NCBI GenBank assembly: GCA_001791035.1
Contig: MGDX01000004.1
Coordinates: forward strand, 1,423-38,579
DNA: 37,157 nucleotides
Direction of reading: 5' to 3'
From: Candidatus Uhrbacteria bacterium RIFCSPHIGHO2_02_FULL_53_13
GTDB taxonomy: Bacteria; Patescibacteriota; Patescibacteriia; UBA9934; UBA11717
In this document: positions 31,180 to 37,157 of the stretch, one piece after another
Numbering within the stretch: the first letter of the stretch is position 1
Layout of the letters: every line of letters starts with the position of its first letter
The notes under the pieces: generated by a model
The model's database searches: none
What the model saw: the letters and a program-made list of their open reading frames with translations, nothing else
What the model was told of the DNA's origin: nothing
Program-made: the position numbers and the translations under genes

Positions 31180-31208
31180 AGTATACCGCGAAAAATCGTG
31201 TTTGTCAA
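31180..31208 (-). promoter_or_regulatory. Near-consensus promoter of the SpoIID gene
   Basis: On the minus strand TTGACA (31208-31203) and TATACT (31185-31180) are 17 bp apart. Confidence 0.75.
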
Positions 31209-31287
31209 TGTGTTGTATCTGGCCTTATGCATGTGTGAACACATTTTGTGTTCAAAAGTTTACGCCCCACAGTGTGAGGCGCTTTCA

Positions 31288-31728
31288 CTAGAGTCTCTTG
31301 GCCTTCTCAAGTCCGGCGTTCGTGAGTATGTAGGCAAACTGCCTACAATCATCAACGACGCCTGTAACCACATCCTCGATGGTGTGATTTCTGAGTGGCG
31401 TCGACGTGACGTATCCCCTCAATTCGAGTATCGCGAGGGTGATCTTCACAACGTTACAAAACGTCTCTGCATCGTCCCCACGACGCCTAACCTGGCTGAT
31501 GGCAGTGTGCATGAGAATTGCCTCTCCGCTCATCGCTTGGGACCGTTCTCTTGCACTCAAGAGCACGAGTAGCGCTCTTTGCACATCGCGCGTATACCCA
31601 TAGATCCAAACACCAATCCCGATCAGGACGATCGCAATGCCCACCGATGTATAGATGGGGTACTGGAACAAGAACTTCAAAATGACTACAAAACTTATGG
31701 CATACAACACGAGCCGCAACAATTTCAT
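31288..31728 (-). CDS. Hypothetical membrane protein, 146 aa
   Basis: The start is at ATG 31728 (MKLLRLVLYAIS); a longer frame would include the promoter. Two membrane helices lie at about 5-22 and 25-43 (VLYAISFVVILKFLF and SVGIAIVLIGIGVWIYGY). The remaining ~100 residues are soluble and helical (RDVQRALLVLLSARERSQ; ILELRGYVTSTPLRNHTIEDVV; ILTNAGLEKAKRL), the last part resembling a winged-helix tail. No family is recognised. It has a good promoter (TTGACG-N17-TATACA) and is divergent from the flippase gene. Confidence 0.65.
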   Translation of the reverse strand: MKLLRLVLYAISFVVILKFLFQYPIYTSVGIAIVLIGIGVWIYGYTRDVQRALLVLLSARERSQAMSGEAILMHTAISQVRRRGDDAETFCNVVKITLAILELRGYVTSTPLRNHTIEDVVTGVVDDCRQFAYILTNAGLEKAKRL

Positions 31729-31737
31729 AGCTTGGTA

Positions 31738-31766
31738 TGTATAGCACACAAATCATCAACCGTCAA
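31738..31766 (-). promoter_or_regulatory. Promoter of the 31288-31728 gene
   Basis: On the minus strand TTGACG (31766-31761) and TGC-TATACA (-10 at 31743-31738) are 17 bp apart, 9 nt before the ATG. Confidence 0.65.
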
Positions 31767-31791
31767 CCTATAACCAACACCCTCCATCCTG

Positions 31792-31797
31792 TATAAT
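31792..31797 (+). promoter_or_regulatory. -10 box giving leaderless flippase mRNA
   Basis: A perfect TATAAT ends 7 nt before ATG 31805; the -35 region is poor. Confidence 0.55.
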
Positions 31798-31804
31798 CCC
31801 CATC

Positions 31805-33244
31805 ATGTCTAAACTTCACCAAATCGCATCCAATACCGCGATGCAAATGCTGGGCCGCTTCGTGGGCACGGTATTTGGCGTTCTCACCATTGCTGTGATG
31901 ACGCGCGCACTCGGCGCCGAAGGATACGGCCACTTCACGCTCGCGTTTACCTTTTTGGCCGTCGCTGGCGCCATTGTGGATTTTGGCTTTACACTCACCA
32001 CGACGCAGATGATTTCGGAGGAAGACGCCGACGAGTCACGCATTGTCTCAAGCGCCATGACCGTGCGCATCGTCTCGGGCATCGTGCTGTTCGGCCTCGC
32101 GGCGCTCGTTGGCGCGTTCATGCCGTACGACCCAATCGTGCGCGCCACCATCGCCGTGGGCGCATTTTCGTTCTTCTTCATGACACTTTCGCAAATGTTC
32201 ATCGGCGTCTTCCAAAAACATTTGTCCATGTGGCGCCCGGCAACTGCCGAAGCCGTAAGCCGAGGCATCATTCTCATTTTGATCGTCGTTCTTGCAACCA
32301 CTCAAGTCTCCGTACCGCACATGATGGGCGCGTTTGCTGTCGGTAACGCCTTGATGGCGCTCATCAACATCCTCTTCGCGCGCTCGTTCACGCGCATTCG
32401 CCTTACGTGGCACCACAAAACCATCGTCACATTCATCTCACGCAGTTGGCCCATTGCCGCGACGATCTTTTTCAACCTGCTGTACCTCAAAGGCGATATT
32501 GTATTCATGTCATTTTACCGATCGAGTGAGGAGATTGGCTTGTACGGCGCCGCGTATAAAGTACTCGACGTGATTAGCGTTGTACCGACCATGTTCATGG
32601 GACTGATTTTGCCGATGCTTGTGTTGGCGTGGACCACCAAGCGCCGCCAAGAACTGCACGCGCTCTTGCAACAGGCATTTGATTTGTTCGCCATCATTTC
32701 CCTACCAATCTTGGGCGGTACATTCATTGTAGCCGGACCGCTCATGGCGCTTGCCGCCGGCGAAGAATTCCGCGCGTCCGGGCCATACTTGATGCTCTTG
32801 ATGCTTGCCAACACGTTTGTGTTCTTTGGGATTCTGTTTTCACACGCGGTCGTGGCTATTAACAAACAGCGCGCCATTATTCCGGCGTTTGTCATCACGG
32901 CCATCGTGGCAGTCGTCCTGTATTTGGCAACCATTCCAAGCTACGGTGCACTCGGCGCGGCATGGACGACCATCGTCTCGGAGGCGATGATCATGTGTTT
33001 GACATTTTGGATGGTGCGTAGAACCGCCGCATTCGCACCGCGATTCAAGAGTTTTGGCGTCGGACTTTTGTCAGCGTGCGCCATGACCGCGCTGGGCTTT
33101 TTGTACTTGCAGTGGGTCGGCAACACGAACGTCTGGAACTTGCTCGTTGTCGTCATCGGATGCGCCGCATTCTACGGCGTAAGCGTCGTGGCGCTTGGCG
33201 GCGTGCGCCTTGCCACGCTCAAGTCCATGCTCCCACGCGTATGA
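31805..33244 (+). CDS. Wzx-like oligosaccharide flippase (MOP superfamily)
   Basis: The protein is 479 aa with about 14 hydrophobic segments. The start NTAMQMLGRFVGTVFGVLTIAVMTRALGAEGYGHFTLAFTFLAVAG is classical for polysaccharide flippases, with the conserved GxxGYG-like turn. It would move lipid-linked oligosaccharide units across the membrane. The ligase-like gene overlaps its stop by 4 nt (ATGA), so both are translated from one mRNA. Together with the ligase, GT4, DUF4012 and mannose cupin genes it supports a surface glycan pathway. Confidence 0.93.
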   Translation: MSKLHQIASNTAMQMLGRFVGTVFGVLTIAVMTRALGAEGYGHFTLAFTFLAVAGAIVDFGFTLTTTQMISEEDADESRIVSSAMTVRIVSGIVLFGLAALVGAFMPYDPIVRATIAVGAFSFFFMTLSQMFIGVFQKHLSMWRPATAEAVSRGIILILIVVLATTQVSVPHMMGAFAVGNALMALINILFARSFTRIRLTWHHKTIVTFISRSWPIAATIFFNLLYLKGDIVFMSFYRSSEEIGLYGAAYKVLDVISVVPTMFMGLILPMLVLAWTTKRRQELHALLQQAFDLFAIISLPILGGTFIVAGPLMALAAGEEFRASGPYLMLLMLANTFVFFGILFSHAVVAINKQRAIIPAFVITAIVAVVLYLATIPSYGALGAAWTTIVSEAMIMCLTFWMVRRTAAFAPRFKSFGVGLLSACAMTALGFLYLQWVGNTNVWNLLVVVIGCAAFYGVSVVALGGVRLATLKSMLPRV

Positions 33245-34536
33245 TGTTTGTGATTGGCATTGTCGCGGCCCTCGTGTTATTTGCCGCCATCTGCTGGCGC
33301 TCTCTCCATTGGGGCGCGTTTGTTTTGTTGGCGTCACTGCCCGTGTATCTGATTCGATTCAATGTCGGGCCTCTGCCAACAACACTGCTCGAGGTCCTAT
33401 TCACCGTTTTGCTCGTCGCTTATCTTGTACGCTTTTTTTACGATCGTGAATTTTTCGTATCGTTCCGTGAGTTGCTTTTGCACCCGATTGTGCGGTGGAT
33501 TGGATGCGGCGTGCTTCTCCTATTCGTAGGCGGAGTTCTCGGCCTTACGCAAACTTCTGATCTGCTTTCTTCGCTTGGCATCCTCAAAAGTTACCTCGTG
33601 GAACCAGCGCTCTTCGGGTTGATGTTGCTTCATATCAATAAACAGGATCGATACCATGCACACCAGCCAATAGTTTTGTTCGCGCGCGCGCTGTCGATTC
33701 CAACCGCCATGATTAGCGTTTGGGCCCTCGTGCAGTGGTCCACGGGAATCACCATCCCCATTGAGTGGTTCGTGGAGCGCCGCGCAACCAGTATCTTCCC
33801 CTATCCGAATGCCGTTGGACACTTTGTGGCGCCAATCGTCGTGTTCCTTTTTGCCACACTACTCTACAGAAAACCGATGCCCATTTTCCGACGATCGTCA
33901 GAAATGTGGTACGTTGGTGTCATCGTCCTTGGACTGCTTGCCATGCTCGCTTCACAAACGGAAGCGGCGCTCATTGGCACCATTTTCGCTATGGGAGTTG
34001 GGGCGTTTTATCTCATACATCGCCCACTCAAACAGCGCCTGCTTGTTGGAGGCGCCGCGCTCGCCGTTCTTCTTATCGTTCTACTTGGCGTGTCGCCGCT
34101 TCGGCAAAAGGTGCTCCTGCAAGATTGGTCCGGCCAAACGCGTACAGCGCAGTGGTCGGAGACATGGAACCTACTCACCGCGTCTACTCGGACATTCGCG
34201 TTCGGTGTCGGCACAAACAACTACCCCACCGCCGTCCGACCGTTTCACACCGTCGAACATTTTGAAATCTTCCAATACCCTCACAATATCGTTCTGAACA
34301 TTTGGGTTGAGCTTGGGATGCTAGGACTCCTTGGATTCGCCGTCATTGCCCTCACCATCGGTAAGTCGTGGATCCACGGTTCCAGATTCTCGATTCTCGC
34401 ATCTCTTCCGCTCTTGGAAATGACCGTCCACGGCCTTGTGGACGTACCGTTTTTCAAAAACGATCTCTCCATGTTCACGTTCGCGTTTCTAGCCTTGTGG
34501 TTGACGGTCACCTTGAAACCCCCGAAACATCCGTGA
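33241..34536 (+). CDS. O-antigen ligase-like membrane protein (Wzy/WaaL family)
   Basis: The protein is 431 aa from the ATG overlapping the flippase stop (ATGA). About 11-12 membrane helices are visible. The large external loop in the C-terminal half (STRTFAFGVGTNNYPTAVRPFH to EIFQYPHNIVLNIWVELGMLGLLGF) contains the 'G-G-N/PHN--L-i--E-G--G' pattern of O-antigen ligases and polymerases. It joins or polymerises surface glycan. Codons at 33885-33904 form a CGACGATCGTC palindrome related to intergenic ones here. Its 3' end overlaps the convergent CCA-adding gene by 29 nt. Confidence 0.88.
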   Translation: MMFVIGIVAALVLFAAICWRSLHWGAFVLLASLPVYLIRFNVGPLPTTLLEVLFTVLLVAYLVRFFYDREFFVSFRELLLHPIVRWIGCGVLLLFVGGVLGLTQTSDLLSSLGILKSYLVEPALFGLMLLHINKQDRYHAHQPIVLFARALSIPTAMISVWALVQWSTGITIPIEWFVERRATSIFPYPNAVGHFVAPIVVFLFATLLYRKPMPIFRRSSEMWYVGVIVLGLLAMLASQTEAALIGTIFAMGVGAFYLIHRPLKQRLLVGGAALAVLLIVLLGVSPLRQKVLLQDWSGQTRTAQWSETWNLLTASTRTFAFGVGTNNYPTAVRPFHTVEHFEIFQYPHNIVLNIWVELGMLGLLGFAVIALTIGKSWIHGSRFSILASLPLLEMTVHGLVDVPFFKNDLSMFTFAFLALWLTVTLKPPKHP

Positions 34537-35974
34537 GGAGCTGTTCCCAATCCGTGTCATCACTCGCCGTTTTGGCGAGCGTTTTTATGCGGTCAAAAAT
34601 CTCCGCTTTCTGCACATGCGCGCAGTCGTGCCAGAGGTTCGCCGCGCGCACAATCTTGCCAAAGTGCGGTCCCGGCTTCATACCAAGTGCGAGTAAATCG
34701 TTCCCACGAATAACGTCCGGCGGACGACGATCGCGTACGTCGAGTGTGCATGCGCGGTCGCCCAACCAGTCTAACGCCGCATGCCTTTCGCTCTTAGCAA
34801 AGTCATCGAGAAACGGGCCCCGCCCGAGCATATCCGCTTCAGCCACTAACAACAGGTGGTCGATGGTTGCCGGATGCACGCGCCGCGCAAGTGAGAAAAT
34901 AGCGCCGTCTCCAGGCGGAGAGTCGGATACCTGTTGGTGATACAGATCATACGGCGTCAAGTGATACGCCACGAGCGGCTCGACCGTATCGCGCAAGGAC
35001 TCCATACCAAAAAATTCAAGCACATCCCGAACGTGGCGAATTCCAACATGGCTGTGCTGATGCGAGCGAATTCTCCCCTTTATCATTTGCGTTGTCTCCG
35101 GTTTTCCAAGGTCGTGGCAAAATGCGCTAAGCATAATCACCAGTCGCAGAGCCCCCTCCAACCGCTCGCGCTTACACAACTTTGCCGCTACGTCGCACAC
35201 CATTCCCGTGTGAATCCACACATCGCCCTCGGGATGCCACTCCGGTTCTTGAGGCGTGGCCTTCATGGCCGCTACGATGGGCAGTGCGTCAAACACGCCA
35301 ATTAAGCGCGCCAGTTCAAGACCTCGCGAAGGAGTGTGCGCCTTCAAAAACAGCTTGCGCCATTCATCGCGATGACGATCGCGCGACAGTTCTTGGAGCG
35401 CCGGCACCATGGAACGCAAGAGTGCCTTCACGTCGTCGCTCACGGCAAGATTAAACCGCGCGGTCAACTGAACGGCGCGCAGAACGCGCAGAGGATCCTC
35501 CACAAATGTCGCAAAATCCACCGGCCGCAAAATGCGCGCACGCAAATCGTCACGTCCACCAAACGGATCCACGATTTCGTCCGACAGCACATCTTTGAGC
35601 ATCGCGTTGATGGTGAAATCACGGCGGCGCAGAGCCTCTTTTGGCGAGAGCAACGGATCTACATCCACGGCGAATCCCTTGTGTCCTTGTCCAATTTTCG
35701 AATCTCGGCGCGGAAGTGAAATATCCACTTCCACATCTTCCATAGTGGTGTGAAGCACGCCGAACGCCGCGCCAACTTCCTCGACGTTGGCAAAATGACT
35801 TTCGATAATCTTACGCAGTGCGCGCGGGGAGATGCCGTGCACCTCAATGTCAATGTCCTTGATGGGCGCGTTGAGCATCTCGTCGCGCACCGAACCTCCA
35901 ACAAAAAACGCACGTCCCTTGTTGAGAGCGACCGTTTCGGCAAACGCACGAATGGCTTTGTGAATCACCTGCAT
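34508..35974 (-). CDS. cca: CCA tRNA nucleotidyltransferase / poly(A) polymerase family with HD domain
   Basis: The protein is 488 aa from ATG 35974 (MQVIHKAIRAFAE); a TTG at 35992 lies inside a mobile element. Nucleotidyltransferase motifs: FFVGGSVRDEML, the catalytic DIDIEV, and RRDFTINAML, then VEDPLRVLRAVQLTARF. An HD domain follows (SAFCHDLGKPETTQ), seen in many bacterial CCA-adding enzymes. It repairs or completes tRNA 3' ends; all four tRNA genes here already encode CCA, which makes repair the likelier job, or poly(A) addition. Only 4 nt separate its ATG from the 168-bp inverted-repeat element upstream. Its 3' end overlaps the ligase gene. Confidence 0.9.
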   Translation of the reverse strand: MQVIHKAIRAFAETVALNKGRAFFVGGSVRDEMLNAPIKDIDIEVHGISPRALRKIIESHFANVEEVGAAFGVLHTTMEDVEVDISLPRRDSKIGQGHKGFAVDVDPLLSPKEALRRRDFTINAMLKDVLSDEIVDPFGGRDDLRARILRPVDFATFVEDPLRVLRAVQLTARFNLAVSDDVKALLRSMVPALQELSRDRHRDEWRKLFLKAHTPSRGLELARLIGVFDALPIVAAMKATPQEPEWHPEGDVWIHTGMVCDVAAKLCKRERLEGALRLVIMLSAFCHDLGKPETTQMIKGRIRSHQHSHVGIRHVRDVLEFFGMESLRDTVEPLVAYHLTPYDLYHQQVSDSPPGDGAIFSLARRVHPATIDHLLLVAEADMLGRGPFLDDFAKSERHAALDWLGDRACTLDVRDRRPPDVIRGNDLLALGMKPGPHFGKIVRAANLWHDCAHVQKAEIFDRIKTLAKTASDDTDWEQLLTDVSGVSR

Positions 35975-35978
35975 ATTC

Positions 35979-36146
35979 AGGGACCTCTGCAAAAGTCCAG
36001 CACGGCTCCACTACGGCAGGATTTGCCCCGTCATCTCGGTTCGATTTCTAACCGATATGTCCATATCGCCTTCAAAACCGATCCGAGATGACGGAACAAA
36101 TCCGGCTCGTACTGGCCACGCTACTCTGACTTTTGCAGAGATCCCT
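35979..36146. mobile_element. 168-bp miniature inverted-repeat element (MITE-like)
   Basis: The ends are AGGGACCTCTGCAAAAGTC (35979-35997) and the reverse complement of AGGGATCTCTGCAAAAGTC (36128-36146), 18 of 19 matching. Inner inverted blocks GGATTTG...CAAATCC and CGTCATCTCGG...CCGAGATGACG make the element nearly palindromic. No transposase is encoded. No target-site duplication is evident. It sits directly upstream of the cca start codon. Confidence 0.75.
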
Positions 36147-36200
36147 ACACAGTATACAAGATCGCCGCCGGCAAGAGACCAGCGGCGCTTACGAAAAATC

Positions 36201-36587
36201 TTAGACAGGAGCGAGCTCGTCCAAAATAACAGCGATCGTGAAGAGCGTGTGATTATGATTGGGCGGACATAACAGCTCCAATCGCTCAAACACCAAGCGA
36301 ATCACACGCCGCTCATCGGACAGGGCGATAGGCGGAGTACTGCGCGCAATGAGCGCGGCCTCGGCACGCGCCTGTTCGGGCGTGCGCTCCTTCAACCATT
36401 CCAATAGTCCCTTCAACGCCTTAGCGTGTCGCTCGACTTCAATCCCCAAAGCACCGGCGGAGCGACAATACATCACGGCGAGAATTTCCTCGACCGTTGT
36501 GATGATGGCAGACACATCGTTGAATCCGCCGTCCAAACGCCTCAATAAATCATCCCAAAGTGCGTAGGTGGAACCTGTAGCGCTCAT
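36201..36587 (-). CDS. Hypothetical helical protein, 128 aa
   Basis: The protein is soluble and helical, with no membrane segment. Segments such as ITTVEEILAVMYCRSAGALGIEVERHAK and RTPEQARAEAALIARSTPPIALSDERRVIRLVFERLELL suggest a helical bundle. No family is recognised. It is separated from cca by the MITE-like element. The frame has sensible composition and no competing frame on the other strand, which supports a genuine gene. Confidence 0.55.
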   Translation of the reverse strand: MSATGSTYALWDDLLRRLDGGFNDVSAIITTVEEILAVMYCRSAGALGIEVERHAKALKGLLEWLKERTPEQARAEAALIARSTPPIALSDERRVIRLVFERLELLCPPNHNHTLFTIAVILDELAPV

Positions 36588-36678
36588 GACACGGTCATAT
36601 CATCACATTTCTTTCGCGATGTAAAGAGATGAGTGGTGGGCTGGTGTGGTCTCGCAAGTCATCATTGTTAGCCCTTTC

Positions 36679-36792
36679 CGTCATTGCACTCACCTGTTCC
36701 GTCATTGCGAGCATAGCGAAGCAATCTAATCACTTGCATAAGATTGCTTCGTCGAACTCGCAATGACACACTAGAATAGACTCGCAATGACA
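36679..36792. repeat. TCATTGCGAG-type dispersed repeat, third copy
   Basis: A full copy with ends GTCATTGCGAG (36701) and its complement (ending 36767) carries GAAGCAATCT and AGATTGCTTC inside. Fragments flank it: CGTCATTGCA at 36679 and CTCGCAATGACA ending at 36792. Confidence 0.8.
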
Positions 36793-36841
36793 GAAGGGCA
36801 AGCGTTCGGAATGAACCATTAGAACAACTTGAACATCTCAT

Positions 36842-36870
36842 TTGCCAAATACCCTATGGGGGTATATAGT
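36842..36870 (+). promoter_or_regulatory. csoR promoter with copper operator in the spacer
   Basis: TTGCCA (36842-36847) and TATAGT (36865-36870) are 17 bp apart. The spacer holds ATACCCTATGGGGGTAT (36849-36865), a pseudo-palindrome of the CsoR operator kind. Binding there would block RNA polymerase. Predicted +1 is about 36877, 4 nt before the ATG. Confidence 0.75.
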
Positions 36871-36880
36871 GGCGGCCTCT

Positions 36881-37147
36881 ATGGAGCACCACAATACCAA
36901 CAACATTCTTCGGCGACTCAATATTGCCGAAGGCCAAATCCGCGGTCTGCGAGAACTCATCAGCAACGGCGCGTATTGTATTGACGTCATTACGCAAACG
37001 TCTGCCATCAAACAGGCCCTCTCCGGCGTCGAGGACATGCTCCTCGAGAGTCACTTGAGCGCCTGCGTCGTGGATCAGATGAAGAAAGGAAACGAAAAAA
37101 AGGCTGTCGAAGAAATGATCAAAGTCTACAAACTCAAGCGACGCTGA
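36881..37147 (+). CDS. csoR: CsoR-type copper-sensing transcriptional repressor
   Basis: The protein is 88 aa from ATG 36881 (MEHHNTNNILRRLNIAEGQIRGL); a longer frame would include the operator. CsoR/DUF156 proteins are all-helical, bind DNA without Cu(I) and release it when Cu(I) binds. The Cys-His-Cys ligand set is present: Cys33 (GAYCIDVI), His58 and Cys62 (ESHLSAC), which favours Cu(I) over nickel or persulfide sensing, though RcnR- and CstR-like members share the fold. The operator in its own promoter implies autoregulation. A further ATG begins 1 nt after its stop, so a regulated partner gene (often a copper exporter or chaperone) probably follows beyond the window. Confidence 0.9.
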   Translation: MEHHNTNNILRRLNIAEGQIRGLRELISNGAYCIDVITQTSAIKQALSGVEDMLLESHLSACVVDQMKKGNEKKAVEEMIKVYKLKRR

Positions 37148-37148
37148 T

Positions 37149-37157
37149 ATGAAATCG
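37149..37157 (+). CDS. Start of a downstream gene cut by the window end
   Basis: An ATG 1 nt after the csoR stop opens a frame (MKS) that runs off the window. The tight spacing suggests co-transcription with csoR. Three codons allow no function call. Confidence 0.35.

Noticed and set aside
36011..36289. 92-codon frame across the inverted-repeat element
   Set aside because: It is encoded mostly by the palindromic element and has no coding character; a counterpart exists on the other strand as expected for a palindrome.

Overview
The window looks like a piece of a chromosome from a Patescibacteria (Candidate Phyla Radiation) bacterium, plausibly near the Uhrbacteria/Magasanikbacteria group. 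This rests on the gene repertoire seen here: a DUF4012 protein, several single-pass surface proteins with Ig-like, lamin-tail and cupredoxin-like domains, a ProRS without its editing insert, a type 2 IleRS, an isolated cupin of the mannose-6-phosphate isomerase type, tRNA genes with encoded CCA, and dense packing. TGA is used as a stop, so this is not one of the UGA-recoded lineages. The lineage is inference; no rRNA is present. Most start codons lack a convincing Shine-Dalgarno sequence, and several genes have a -10 box only 6-7 nt upstream of the ATG.

Layout. 1-5650 (+): end of a GT4 glycosyltransferase, a DUF4012 protein and a membrane-anchored repeat protein. 5656-11499 (-): glmS, a FemAB-type transferase, a MerR-HTH/GHKL-ATPase fusion, a STAS-like protein and a lytic-transglycosylase-like protein. 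11573-11843 (-): candidate structured RNA. 11875-16234 (-): ruvA, a zinc-ribbon orphan and ileS, divergent from rpiB, an rpe-like gene and a cupredoxin-like surface protein (+, to 18259). 18260-19020 has no protein gene but holds two divergent candidate RNAs; the rightward one contains four consecutive 19-21 nt hairpins with 7-nt loops. 19027-25817: hydrolase, tRNA-Leu, lamin-tail protein, proS, tRNA-Gly, another candidate RNA, cupin, tRNA-Gly, tRNA-Leu, another candidate RNA, ruvB. 25901-31728: small membrane proteins, a BASS-like transporter, a D,D-carboxypeptidase, a SpoIID/LytB protein. 31805-37157: flippase, O-antigen-ligase-like protein, CCA-adding enzyme with a miniature inverted-repeat element directly at its start, a hypothetical gene, and a CsoR-type copper repressor with its operator in the promoter spacer.

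Functional themes. Much of the window serves the cell envelope: sugar-amine supply (glmS), peptidoglycan cross-bridge or remodelling enzymes (FemAB-like, SLT, D,D-carboxypeptidase, SpoIID), surface glycan assembly (GT4, flippase, ligase, mannose cupin) and anchored surface proteins. A second theme is information processing (ruvA, ruvB, ileS, proS, cca, four tRNAs).

The most unusual content is five gene-free intervals, each with a promoter-like sequence whose predicted +1 falls on or within about a nucleotide of the first base of a helix. Three have near-consensus -35 boxes at 17 bp and terminators of differing strength; all five lie outside any cis-regulatory position. I could not match them to a known RNA family by eye.
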